Below are positions 15,602 through 23,321 of a stretch of 64,000 nucleotides of DNA, one piece after another; position 1 is the first letter of the stretch; each line of letters starts with the position of its first letter. The translations under genes were made by a program, and so were the position numbers. The DNA comes from an uncultured Clostridium sp. Lineage in GTDB: Bacteria > Bacillota > Clostridia > TANB77 > CAG-508. The notes under the pieces are model-generated. The model saw only the letters and a list, made by a program, of their open reading frames with translations. It ran no database searches and was not told where the DNA came from. The DNA lies in contig CANBHY010000001.1 of assembly GCA_947368535.1 (NCBI GenBank), positions 124,001-188,000 on the forward strand, read 5' to 3'.

Positions 15602-16615
15602 ATGGGAAATACTAATAAGAGAAATAATACTCTTAGAAGTTTCTGTATTACTCTATTTTTCGGAGTCATATTAATAATCGGTGCGGTTATTAGTAATCAA
15701 TTTCCGGATGAAGTAAATAATCTTATTGAAGAAAATTTAAATATTCCTGCTGAAGAAAATACTACAATTTCAGTAAATACTGTTGGAAATACTGTTGTGT
15801 CTGCTGATTCAAAATTACAAATATATTATTTCGATGTAGGTCAAGCAGATTCTATTTTAGTTATGGCTGATGATCAAACAATGCTTATAGATGCGGGTAA
15901 TAATGAAGATGGTCCTCTTTTAGTTGGATATCTTCAAGGTCTTGGTATTACTAAAATAGATTATTTAGTTGGTACTCATCCTCATGAGGATCATATCGGT
16001 GGTTTGGATGATATAATAAATAACTTTACAATTGGAAAAATATATATGCCTGATGCAACTACCACAACTTCTACTTTCCAATCTGTATTGTCAGCTATTT
16101 CTCAAAGAGGTCTTTCAATTACTCGTTGCGAAATTGGAAGTACTTTTGGTATAGGCGACGGTATTTGTACTATAATGTCTGTTGAGAATGAGGAGCAATC
16201 TAATTTAAATTTAAATTCTATAGTTATTCACTTGGCCTATGGAGATAAAACATTTTTATTTATGGGCGATGCCGAAAAAGAAATTGAGTCTAAAATAGCT
16301 TGGTCAAAAGTTGATGTTTTAAAAGTTGGTCATCATGGTTCTGATACAAGTTCTACTGAAAAATTTATTAATACAGTAAAACCAGAGTCAGCTATTATTT
16401 CTGTAGGAAAAAATAATTCTTATTCACATCCAGCTAAAAGTACTTTAGATGTGCTTAATAAGGCTGGTGCAAAAGTTTATAGAACTGATGAAGTTGGAAC
16501 TATTTTACTTACTAGTGATGGAAAAACTTATAATATTCAAACGTTTTTTACTGCTTTAGATGGTAATTCTTCTACAGCTAATATAAATGCTCCAGTTGAA
16601 GAGACTGAGCAATAA
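15602..16615 (+). CDS. Membrane-anchored metallo-beta-lactamase-fold hydrolase (ComEC C-terminal type)
   Basis: A 337-residue protein with one N-terminal TM segment (about residues 13-33), a linker, and an extracellular MBL domain from about residue 72. Motifs: YFDVGQADSILV, the metal site THPHEDHIGGLDD, FMGDAEKE, VLKVGHHGSDTSS and the final SHPAKSTLDVL. This is the ComEC/Rec2 C-terminal subfamily, linked in some members to nuclease activity. Stand-alone secreted forms are common in Clostridia and their substrate is uncertain. The start ATG follows GGGAGG. It has its own promoter and terminator. Confidence 0.9.
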   Translation: MGNTNKRNNTLRSFCITLFFGVILIIGAVISNQFPDEVNNLIEENLNIPAEENTTISVNTVGNTVVSADSKLQIYYFDVGQADSILVMADDQTMLIDAGNNEDGPLLVGYLQGLGITKIDYLVGTHPHEDHIGGLDDIINNFTIGKIYMPDATTTTSTFQSVLSAISQRGLSITRCEIGSTFGIGDGICTIMSVENEEQSNLNLNSIVIHLAYGDKTFLFMGDAEKEIESKIAWSKVDVLKVGHHGSDTSSTEKFINTVKPESAIISVGKNNSYSHPAKSTLDVLNKAGAKVYRTDEVGTILLTSDGKTYNIQTFFTALDGNSSTANINAPVEETEQ

Positions 16616-16646
16616 AAGAAAGTATCAAATTTTGATACTTTCTTTT
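16614..16646. terminator. Convergent terminator, MBL gene and nfo
   Basis: AAAAGAAAGTATC pairs with GATACTTTCTTTT around a short loop, with T runs in both directions. It ends both converging genes. Confidence 0.85.
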
Positions 16647-16650
16647 TTAT

Positions 16651-17484
16651 TTAGTTATTATAATTTTCTCTTAATATTTTAATTTCTTTTCCGTATCCTT
16701 CTAAATCATTTGGAGTTTCTAAGAAAAATGGAAGATGTTTTAATTTTGGATGATTTATTACTTTTACTAATGCATCTAATCCAATATTTCCTTCTCCTAT
16801 TTTAGCATGTCTATCTTTATGTGAGTTGCATTCATTCATACTGTCATTTAAATGGATTGCATATAGCTTATCTAATCCTATTATTTTATCAAATTCTTCT
16901 ACCACTTTGTCTAGTTCATTTACAATGTCATATCCTCCATCAAATATGTGACATGTATCTAAGCATACTCCTATATGATCTTTCAGTTTTATTTTATTCA
17001 TGATATTTTTGATTTCTTCAAAGTCTTTTCCTATTTCTGAGCCTTTTCCTGCCATTGTTTCTAATAGTACTTTCGTTGTTTGTTCTGGTTTTATAATTTC
17101 ATTTAGCATTTCTATAATATATTCTGTTCCAACTTCTACTCCTTGTCCTACATGACTTCCAGGATGAAAATTATACATATTACCTGGAAAATACTCCATT
17201 CTTTTTAAATCATCTATCATCGTTTCTTTTGCAAACTTTCTTAGCTCTGGCTTTGCAGCTGCTGCGTTTAGTGTATATGGTGCATGTGCTAATAAGTTTT
17301 CGATTTTGTTTTGTTTGGCTAGTTCTTTAAATTTTTTAACGTCCTCTTCATCTATTTCTTTTGCAGCTCCTCCTCTTGGATTTCTCGTAAAAAATTGAAT
17401 TGTATTTGCATTTATACTTACTGCTTCTTTTCCCATTTCATAAAAACCTTTTGATATTGATAAGTGACATCCTATTTTTAACAT
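16651..17484 (-). CDS. nfo: Endonuclease IV (AP endonuclease)
   Basis: A 277-residue zinc-dependent TIM-barrel enzyme that cleaves DNA 5' of abasic sites in base-excision repair. Signatures: [97 protein letters not shown] and FFLETPND. These include the three PROSITE-type metal motifs. Length and start (GAAGGA upstream) are normal. It is a single gene. Confidence 0.97.
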   Translation of the reverse strand: MLKIGCHLSISKGFYEMGKEAVSINANTIQFFTRNPRGGAAKEIDEEDVKKFKELAKQNKIENLLAHAPYTLNAAAAKPELRKFAKETMIDDLKRMEYFPGNMYNFHPGSHVGQGVEVGTEYIIEMLNEIIKPEQTTKVLLETMAGKGSEIGKDFEEIKNIMNKIKLKDHIGVCLDTCHIFDGGYDIVNELDKVVEEFDKIIGLDKLYAIHLNDSMNECNSHKDRHAKIGEGNIGLDALVKVINHPKLKHLPFFLETPNDLEGYGKEIKILRENYNN

Positions 17485-17616
17485 TTTTTCCTTCTTTCTA
17501 TATTTTAGTGTTTCTCTATATTATCTTTTATATTCGTTTTGATTTTATCACAATTCTTTTTTTATCTCAATAATGTTTTATTATGCTTTATAAACTATGA
17601 GCTAATGCCTATTTTC

Positions 17617-17645
17617 TTGTATTTATCGTGTTTTTATGATATAAT
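17617..17645 (+). promoter_or_regulatory. Sigma-A promoter of the orphan membrane protein gene
   Basis: TTGTAT (17617-17622), 17-base spacer, perfect TATAAT (17640-17645). Confidence 0.8.
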
Positions 17646-17691
17646 AAGTATGTACCAAAGTGATTTGAATAAAAAACAGGAGGTAAACATT

Positions 17692-18063
17692 ATGATCACT
17701 TTCATCGCACTGTTTTACGGATGCTATTGCATCCTCGCCATGTTCTTGGACGCCATCGTCCTTGAAGCATCGGCGGTCATGACCTTTTTAGCACTAGCAA
17801 CACTGTGCTGTGGCGCTCTGGCTATCTTTGCCCATGTGCGCCAGGCTTGGACTCCGGCTATTCTCTGCCTTTTCGGTATGGTGGCTATTGAGCTTCTGGC
17901 TCAACACATTGCCATGGTAGAGATACTTTCCGCTGTTGTGCTTGCGATTATCGCTACTTACCACATTAAGCGTGAAATTTCCACTATCATTCGGAGAGAC
18001 GCTGGCCGACCCGGCGGTCCTACCATTCCGCATTGGATACAGCTGTTACTTAGGTATGCCTAA
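17692..18063 (+). CDS. Orphan multi-pass membrane protein
   Basis: A 123-residue, strongly hydrophobic protein with three to four TM segments (about residues 3-22, 28-48, 56-76 and 70-90), followed by a basic tail containing KREIST and RRDAGRPGG. I do not recognise a family. The ATG at 17692 is chosen because CAGGAGG sits about 8 bases upstream; the ORF is open further upstream but is AT-rich there and lies before the promoter. The coding part is clearly G+C-richer than its flanks. It is a single-gene unit with its own promoter and terminator. Confidence 0.75.
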   Translation: MITFIALFYGCYCILAMFLDAIVLEASAVMTFLALATLCCGALAIFAHVRQAWTPAILCLFGMVAIELLAQHIAMVEILSAVVLAIIATYHIKREISTIIRRDAGRPGGPTIPHWIQLLLRYA

Positions 18064-18102
18064 ATAGGAGGTGTCGCTTTTGGCGACGAATGGCAAAGGC
18101 TT

Positions 18103-18131
18103 GCCCCGATTCTGAAATTTAGAGTCGGGGC
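18103..18131 (+). terminator. Intrinsic terminator of the orphan membrane protein gene
   Basis: GCCCCGATTCT pairs with AGAGTCGGGGC (one G-T pair) and is followed by a T-rich run. The high G+C of the stem matches the gene rather than the surrounding genome. Confidence 0.85.
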
Positions 18132-18162
18132 TTTGCTTTTTTAATATTTAGTTCTAAAATTG

Positions 18163-18828
18163 TTATTCTAGAATTGTTGTATTGCTTGCACCTTTTCCAA
18201 CCACTTGGCTCATTAAGCTATTCCATGTGATTGGTCCAATTTTTCCGTCTTGTGATAATCCGTTATTTCCTTGAAAATTAATTACTGCTTGCCTTGTTCT
18301 ACTTCCAAATACTCCGTCTAATCCACCTGTTTGCTGTCCTAGTGTATTTAATGCATCTTGTGCAATTAATACATATATTCCTCTGCTTCCCGATTGAGTT
18401 AATGGGTAACCACTTGCTATCCATCTATTATCAAAGTGTACCCATCTTGGAGTTAGTGATGCTGGTTCTACGTATCTCCAATATCCTGAATTTTTAGCCA
18501 GTACTCTCATATAATTTCTTCCATTTTCATCTAAGTTTTGTGCGACATCAAAAGCCACTCCTGCATAATGTTGACTTTGTAATCCATGGCCACCTTCCCA
18601 GCATCTTTTAAAAGCAAATCCTACATAAATTGGTCTTCCATACAATGTTCTAAAATTATTCCAACTTTGCATTGTTCTTCTATCTGTCCATAATAAATTA
18701 CTTTTGCTTGATCCTCTGAATTCTTTTATTTTTAAAGTTCCGTTGTTGTATGGCATTGCTTCTTCTTCACCTTTGTAATATGTTTCCATTCTATTGTTTT
18801 GGTTATTATATATTAAAATTTTCGCCAA
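18163..18828 (-). CDS. M15-like peptidase with peptidoglycan-binding domain
   Basis: A 221-residue protein. The central part has the M15/VanY-type zinc signature: SQHYAGVAFDV near residue 85 (SxHxxGxAxD) and RWVHFDNRW near 128 (HxD-type ligand). A C-terminal PG_binding_1 domain (about 150-210) contains LGQQTGGLDGVFGSRTRQAVINFQ. It probably trims peptidoglycan stem peptides. No signal peptide is evident, so it may act in the spore or be released by lysis. The start is TTG at 18828, about 7 bases after GAGGTGA. Confidence 0.8.
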   Translation of the reverse strand: MAKILIYNNQNNRMETYYKGEEEAMPYNNGTLKIKEFRGSSKSNLLWTDRRTMQSWNNFRTLYGRPIYVGFAFKRCWEGGHGLQSQHYAGVAFDVAQNLDENGRNYMRVLAKNSGYWRYVEPASLTPRWVHFDNRWIASGYPLTQSGSRGIYVLIAQDALNTLGQQTGGLDGVFGSRTRQAVINFQGNNGLSQDGKIGPITWNSLMSQVVGKGASNTTILE

Positions 18829-18880
18829 AATAAATCACCTCTTTATATAATATTGGATTTATTTTTTTTTGACATAAAAA

Positions 18881-18904
18881 AACTGATATTAAAACATATC
18901 AGTT
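18881..18904 (-). terminator. Terminator of the MBL-fold gene
   Basis: AACTGATAT pairs with ATATCAGTT (18881-18889 with 18896-18904). On the minus strand the stem is followed by TTTTT, just after the MBL stop at 18908. Confidence 0.8.
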
Positions 18905-18907
18905 CTA

Positions 18908-19546
18908 TTATATATATATTTCACATTTACTTTCTTTTTCGTCTATTAAACTTTTAAATTGTATTCCATCTTCTGGCTCTCCTACAATTGTTCCATAATG
19001 TGTTGGTATAACATACTCTGGCTTAATTTTTCTTGCCAAGTTTGCCGCTTCTATATAATCCATAGTATATGTTCCACCAACTGGTAAGAATGCTACATCA
19101 CATTCAACACTGCTTGCTTCTTTTGTATCGTCTGTATCTCCTGCAATATAATATTTAGTTCCATTTATCTCTATTATATAACCTACCCAATTTTGGCTTT
19201 TTGGATGAAATTCTTTATGTTTATTATATGCCGGAATTGTTGAAATTTTTATTCCTTCAAATTCAAATTCATCATATGGTTTGCAATAGTAAATATTATC
19301 TTCTAAGTATCCTATTTTATATATTTCATTTTTACAGTCTTCTGTTGTTACTATTATTGTAGATTCATTTGATACTTTTTTTATGTCTTCTGCTGAAAAA
19401 TGATCATAATGAGAATGTGTACATAGTACTATATCTGCATCATGTTCAGGTATATCTATTTGGAATGGATCTATATAAATAGTTACGTTTTTTACTATTT
19501 TTATACTGCTATGTTTTAAAACATATACTCCGTCTAATTCTGACAT
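18908..19546 (-). CDS. MBL-fold metal-dependent hydrolase (UPF0173/UlaG-like)
   Basis: A 212-residue cytoplasmic metallo-beta-lactamase-fold protein. Motif CTHSHYDHFS near residue 44, YYIAGDTDDTKE near 133, VAFLPVGGTYTMDY and VIPTHYG near 182 supply metal ligands. It matches the small UPF0173/YtkL/UlaG-like group, whose substrate is mostly unknown. AAGGAG lies before the ATG. The Spo0E-family gene is 14 bases upstream in the same direction, so the two are probably co-transcribed. Confidence 0.88.
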   Translation of the reverse strand: MSELDGVYVLKHSSIKIVKNVTIYIDPFQIDIPEHDADIVLCTHSHYDHFSAEDIKKVSNESTIIVTTEDCKNEIYKIGYLEDNIYYCKPYDEFEFEGIKISTIPAYNKHKEFHPKSQNWVGYIIEINGTKYYIAGDTDDTKEASSVECDVAFLPVGGTYTMDYIEAANLARKIKPEYVIPTHYGTIVGEPEDGIQFKSLIDEKESKCEIYI

Positions 19547-19560
19547 ATATTTTCTCCTTT

Positions 19561-19698
19561 TTATTCTGTATCTTTATAGTATTCTGTTATTAGTTCATCT
19601 AGTTCAATACTTATTTCATATATTTTATCGTAATTTTCTCCATTTTGTATACTTTTATTTAATTTTTCTCTCAATTTACAAATTTTTTCGTTTATCAA
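19561..19698 (-). CDS. Spo0E-family sporulation regulator (aspartyl-phosphate phosphatase)
   Basis: A 45-residue protein: MINEKICKLREKLN, then a YDKIYEISIELDELI segment and a YY-containing tail. The S-x-x-LD-x-LI signature in a two-helix hairpin is that of Spo0E/YnzD phosphatases, which dephosphorylate Spo0A~P and delay sporulation. The start is TTG at 19698, 8 bases after AAGGAG. A promoter match lies upstream. It implies that the host carries a Spo0A pathway. Confidence 0.85.
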   Translation of the reverse strand: MINEKICKLREKLNKSIQNGENYDKIYEISIELDELITEYYKDTE

Positions 19699-19744
19699 GC
19701 CAATCACTCCTTTTATTCTACAAAACTATTACTTTATTTATCTT

Positions 19745-19773
19745 AAAATACCATATTTTTACAGTTACGTCAA
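19745..19773 (-). promoter_or_regulatory. Sigma-A-like promoter of the Spo0E-family gene
   Basis: On the minus strand TTGACG (19768-19773), 17-base spacer, TATTTT (19745-19750). Confidence 0.55.
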
Positions 19774-19821
19774 CGTATTTATGCTTATTTAGCGAAGTTT
19801 CGTACGACAAAATACGCATTA

Positions 19822-21099
19822 CTAGCTATTTTTTTGCGGTTTTATGCAAGATTTTATTGAATTTTCGTCTTTAAAGGCTTCTTTTAGCACTTTTTCTAGG
19901 TATTCTTTCGATATTATTTTATAGTTTTCGATATATTCAAAAGGATTTATTTTTTTGAAATAATTTGAAACAAATAATATAGCTTCTTGATCTACATTAT
20001 TAAATTCTTTTACATATAGTCCATATATTTTTCTTTTGGCTCTTTCAAATGCTTTTTCATCTATTCCATTCTTTATAGTTTGATTTATTCTTTCTTTTAT
20101 TATTTTTTCTATTTCGTCAACATTTTCACTTTTTCCTTGGATTAATACATGTGCATAGTTTCTACTCCACTCAAATGAAGTTGTTAATGGTTCATATACT
20201 AATCCTTTTTCATATATTTTTTTGTAGAATTCTGTGCTTTCTCCAAATAGTATTTCTAATAATATTTCTATAGATAAACTTCTTTTTACTTTTTCTTTTT
20301 CGTCTGGATTTATTTTGTACCCTATTGCAAATATTGGTACTGAAATATCCATGTTTTCTATTATTTCTTTTTGATTGACTGCATTTTCTTCTTTTTCTTC
20401 TATTGTTTTAGCTTTTATCTTGCTTTCCATTGTTAGTTTAGATTTCATTTCTTCAATAGTTTTCTCAGGTTCAAAGTTTCCTACTAGGATTAATATCATG
20501 TTTTCTGGTATATAAAAGTTGTTATAACATTCGTACAAAGTCTCTTTAGTAATTTTTTGTATGCTTTCAACACTTCCTGCTACATCTATTCTTATTGGAT
20601 TTTTTTGATATAATGCTTTCATACTATTTATATATACTTTCCATTCTGGTTCATCTTCGTACATTTTTATTTCTTGTGATATTATATCTTTTTCTTTTTC
20701 TACATTTTGATCTGTAAAATATGGATTTTGTACATAGTTTAGTAATTCATCTATAGCTTTATCAAAATTATTTGTGCATTCAAATAAATATGCTGTATGA
20801 TCATTTGTTGTATATGCATTAGCTTCAACGCCTAATGATGATAATGTGTCTAAGCTGTTTACTCCACTTTCTTGTTCAAACATTTTATGTTCTAGATAGT
20901 GTGCTACTCCATCAGGTATTACCGTTTCATTTCTCTCATTTGCCTTTATAAATCGATTATCATTTGAACCATAACCCACTCCACATATTGCATATTTTTT
21001 TCTTGTATTGCTTTTTGGAATGCACATAATCGTAAATCCAGAATTTAATTTTTCTATATATACTTTTTCTTTTATCAATTTATTCTCAATTATCTGCAT
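19822..21099 (-). CDS. M16-family zinc peptidase (YmfH type)
   Basis: A 425-residue pitrilysin/processing-peptidase-like protein. The inverted zinc motif HxxEH is present as HYLEHKMFEQ near residue 68, with the downstream Glu region near 145. The second, inactive half domain follows (about 200-410). It forms a pair with the next upstream gene, as YmfH with YmfF in Bacillus. A GGAGGAG ribosome-binding site lies before the ATG, which overlaps the upstream gene by 14 bases. The physiological substrate is unknown. Confidence 0.92.
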   Translation of the reverse strand: MQIIENKLIKEKVYIEKLNSGFTIMCIPKSNTRKKYAICGVGYGSNDNRFIKANERNETVIPDGVAHYLEHKMFEQESGVNSLDTLSSLGVEANAYTTNDHTAYLFECTNNFDKAIDELLNYVQNPYFTDQNVEKEKDIISQEIKMYEDEPEWKVYINSMKALYQKNPIRIDVAGSVESIQKITKETLYECYNNFYIPENMILILVGNFEPEKTIEEMKSKLTMESKIKAKTIEEKEENAVNQKEIIENMDISVPIFAIGYKINPDEKEKVKRSLSIEILLEILFGESTEFYKKIYEKGLVYEPLTTSFEWSRNYAHVLIQGKSENVDEIEKIIKERINQTIKNGIDEKAFERAKRKIYGLYVKEFNNVDQEAILFVSNYFKKINPFEYIENYKIISKEYLEKVLKEAFKDENSIKSCIKPQKNS

Positions 21100-22387
21100 T
21101 TTCTCCTCCGCTTTTTAAAAAGTAAATTGTGTTTAGTTGTATACTTTGTGCAAATTCTGTGATTTGCTCTTTTGTTACTGCTTTTATTTTTTCTTTATAT
21201 TCTTCTGTTTTTAATGGTAATTTTGATAATTCTTGTCCAAATAAATAAAGAATTTGTGTATCTTGTTCTTCGTTTATTGAGTCTATCCCTGAAATAATAT
21301 ATTCTTTTGTTTTGTTTATGTCTTCTTCTGTAAATTCTCCATTTTTCATTTGCTCTAATAATACTTTTATTAACTCAACTGTTTTATCGTATTTCTCACA
21401 TTCTATTCCACATCTTATAAATATGTTGTTTTTTTGTACTACATATTCTGATTTTGCTGTATATGCTAAGCTTTCTTTTTCTCTTACTATTTGAAATAGT
21501 TTTGAATTTACTCCATTTCCAAAGATTGCATTATACATTATTGCTATAAATCTAAAGTCTTCTAAATTATTTGGTAATATATCTAATCCGATTACTAGTT
21601 TTCCTTGTGTTACATCCATTTCTTCTTTTACTGTTTCTGGATTATCTATTTTTTCTTTCAGTTCTGTTTTAAAATTATTGATGTTTAAAATATCTTCTCT
21701 TGAATTTAAATTTTTTATAAATTGATTTTCTTCTATTTGCCTTTGTATTTTTTCTTTTTCGTAATTTCCACTAACTATAATATCTATTTTCCCTTTTGAT
21801 ATTATTTCTTTATATCTACTATAAAGATTTTTTGAATTTATTGTTTTTAAATCCTCTATGTTTCCATATTTACTTAGTCCGTATCCACTGTTTTTGTACA
21901 TTATGTTAATACATTTTTCATATGAGTATATATCTTTATCATCTTTTACTGAGTTTATTAATAGTTCTAAATTTTTCTTTTCTAATTCTACATATTGATT
22001 TTTAAAACTTTCATTTTCTACTAATGGGTTAAATACTATTTCTAATAATAAATTTAATACTTGTTCTAAATTTTCATTTTTTTCTGGTAGAAAATTATCG
22101 TTTATACTTTCTACATAAAATTTTAATACTAGATTATCTCCTGTTTTATCTAAACCGCAGTCAAATGATGCTCCATATAGCATTTCTAGCTCTTCATTTA
22201 TTAGTTGATAATTGTTATATTTTTTGCTTCCGTTTTTTATAACTGCTGGTATTAGTGCATTTTTAGTTATGTCTTCTTTTTCTAATGGTATACTTATAAA
22301 TACTACACTAAAATCTGTTTTGAAATTTTCATTAATAATAAGATGGAGAGTTACTCCATCTTTTATATTTTGTTTTATATATTTCAC
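21086..22387 (-). CDS. M16-family peptidase homologue without zinc motif (YmfF type)
   Basis: A 433-residue M16-fold protein. The HxxEH motif is absent: the matching region reads ALIPAVIKNGSKK. It is thus a non-catalytic partner for the active M16 peptidase encoded directly downstream, as in other YmfF/YmfH pairs. The C-terminal half contains GNGVNSKLFQIVREKESLAYTAKS, typical of M16. The start is GTG at 22387 after GGAGAG. Confidence 0.88.
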   Translation of the reverse strand: MKYIKQNIKDGVTLHLIINENFKTDFSVVFISIPLEKEDITKNALIPAVIKNGSKKYNNYQLINEELEMLYGASFDCGLDKTGDNLVLKFYVESINDNFLPEKNENLEQVLNLLLEIVFNPLVENESFKNQYVELEKKNLELLINSVKDDKDIYSYEKCINIMYKNSGYGLSKYGNIEDLKTINSKNLYSRYKEIISKGKIDIIVSGNYEKEKIQRQIEENQFIKNLNSREDILNINNFKTELKEKIDNPETVKEEMDVTQGKLVIGLDILPNNLEDFRFIAIMYNAIFGNGVNSKLFQIVREKESLAYTAKSEYVVQKNNIFIRCGIECEKYDKTVELIKVLLEQMKNGEFTEEDINKTKEYIISGIDSINEEQDTQILYLFGQELSKLPLKTEEYKEKIKAVTKEQITEFAQSIQLNTIYFLKSGGENADN

Positions 22388-22432
22388 TTTTCTCTCCTTA
22401 GCTTTTTGTTAGTATATCCTGTTTTTTTAAGT

Positions 22433-22870
22433 TTATGCTAGTAATTCTTTTACTACTTCATTTATTGTTTTTCCATCTGCTGATGCTCCCATTTTTTCTT
22501 TTGCTGCTTTCATAACTTTTCCCATGTCTTTTATTGATGTTGCTTCTGTATCTTTTATAACTTCTTTTACGATTTCTGTTATTTCTTCTTTGCTTAATTG
22601 TTTTGGTAAATATACTTCTAAATAGCTTATTTCTTCTTTTATTTGAGCTACTAGATCTTCTCTTCCTCCACGTTCATAATCTGCTATTGAATCTTTTCTC
22701 TTTTTAACTTCTTTTGCAATTATTTCTATTATTTGATTATTGTCTAATTCTATTCCTTTATCTTTTTCTATTTGCAATATTCCTGCTCTAGTCATTTGAA
22801 TTGCATTTTTCTTTATTTCATTTTTTTCTTTCATTGCTTCTTTTAGGTCATCTAATAATCTTTTTTTCAT
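22433..22870 (-). CDS. yqeY: GatB/YqeY domain protein
   Basis: A 145-residue helical protein. Features: MKKRLLDDLKEAMKEKNEIKKNAIQMTRAGI, KKRKDSIADYERGGREDLV, YLPKQLSKEEI and the C-terminal MGKVMKAAKEKMGASADGKTINEVVKELL typical of YqeY. The domain resembles the tRNA-binding tail of GatB. The cellular role is not settled. It follows rpsU, the usual rpsU-yqeY pairing in Firmicutes, though a terminator lies between them. Confidence 0.93.
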   Translation of the reverse strand: MKKRLLDDLKEAMKEKNEIKKNAIQMTRAGILQIEKDKGIELDNNQIIEIIAKEVKKRKDSIADYERGGREDLVAQIKEEISYLEVYLPKQLSKEEITEIVKEVIKDTEATSIKDMGKVMKAAKEKMGASADGKTINEVVKELLA

Positions 22871-22990
22871 AATAGTCTCCTCCTTTTTATTTGGTTTATA
22901 TTATCATATTTCTGATTTAGTTTCAACGAGATACTAATTTTAAGAATTTCTAAGCAATGATAATTGCAAAGAAATTCTTATAATTAAAAA

Positions 22991-23013
22991 GAACACGTAT
23001 AATAAACGTGTTC
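22991..23013 (-). terminator. Terminator after rpsU
   Basis: GAACACGT (22991-22998) pairs with ACGTGTTC (23006-23013). The minus-strand copy is followed by a T run. Confidence 0.75.
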
Positions 23014-23021
23014 CATTTTTA

Positions 23022-23192
23022 TTAAAATTTTCTTTTTCTTGCAGCCTCTGATTTTTTCTTTCTCTTTACGCTTGGTTTTTCATAATGCTCTCTTTTTCTA
23101 ACTTCTTGTAGAACTCCATTTCTTGCGCATTGTCTCTTAAATCTTTTTAGAGCATCTTCTATATTACCATTATTAACTTTAATCTCTGACAT
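23022..23192 (-). CDS. rpsU: 30S ribosomal protein S21
   Basis: A 56-residue basic protein of the small subunit that helps initiate translation near the anti-Shine-Dalgarno region. [20 protein letters not shown] and [14 protein letters not shown] match S21, and the C-terminus is Lys/Arg-rich. The start ATG follows GGAGGGG. The promoter is about 100 bases upstream, leaving a leader of about 80 bases. Confidence 0.96.
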   Translation of the reverse strand: MSEIKVNNGNIEDALKRFKRQCARNGVLQEVRKREHYEKPSVKRKKKSEAARKRKF

Positions 23193-23279
23193 TTTATTCC
23201 CCTCCTTCCGAAGCTTAAACCATCTTGTGGGATTTAACTTTTCTTCTCTTACCGGCTATATGTATCTCCGATGTTACAT

Positions 23280-23309
23280 ATTATACCTTAATATGTATAA
23301 AAATGTCAA
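23280..23309 (-). promoter_or_regulatory. Sigma-A promoter of rpsU
   Basis: On the minus strand a perfect TTGACA (23304-23309), 18-base spacer and a perfect TATAAT (23280-23285), as expected for a highly expressed ribosomal gene. Confidence 0.85.
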
Positions 23310-23321
23310 CATTATTTTTTT

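Noticed and set aside
17539..17691. N-terminal extension of the orphan membrane protein
   Set aside because: It lies before and across the promoter, is AT-rich unlike the gene, and AGGAGG supports the ATG at 17692.
19699..19821. Riboswitch or terminator upstream of the Spo0E-family gene
   Set aside because: Only a weak CGTATTT/AAATACG pairing without a T run; a promoter explains the region better.
23193..23279. Structured rpsU leader RNA
   Set aside because: No extended helix or known leader motif could be recognised by eye.
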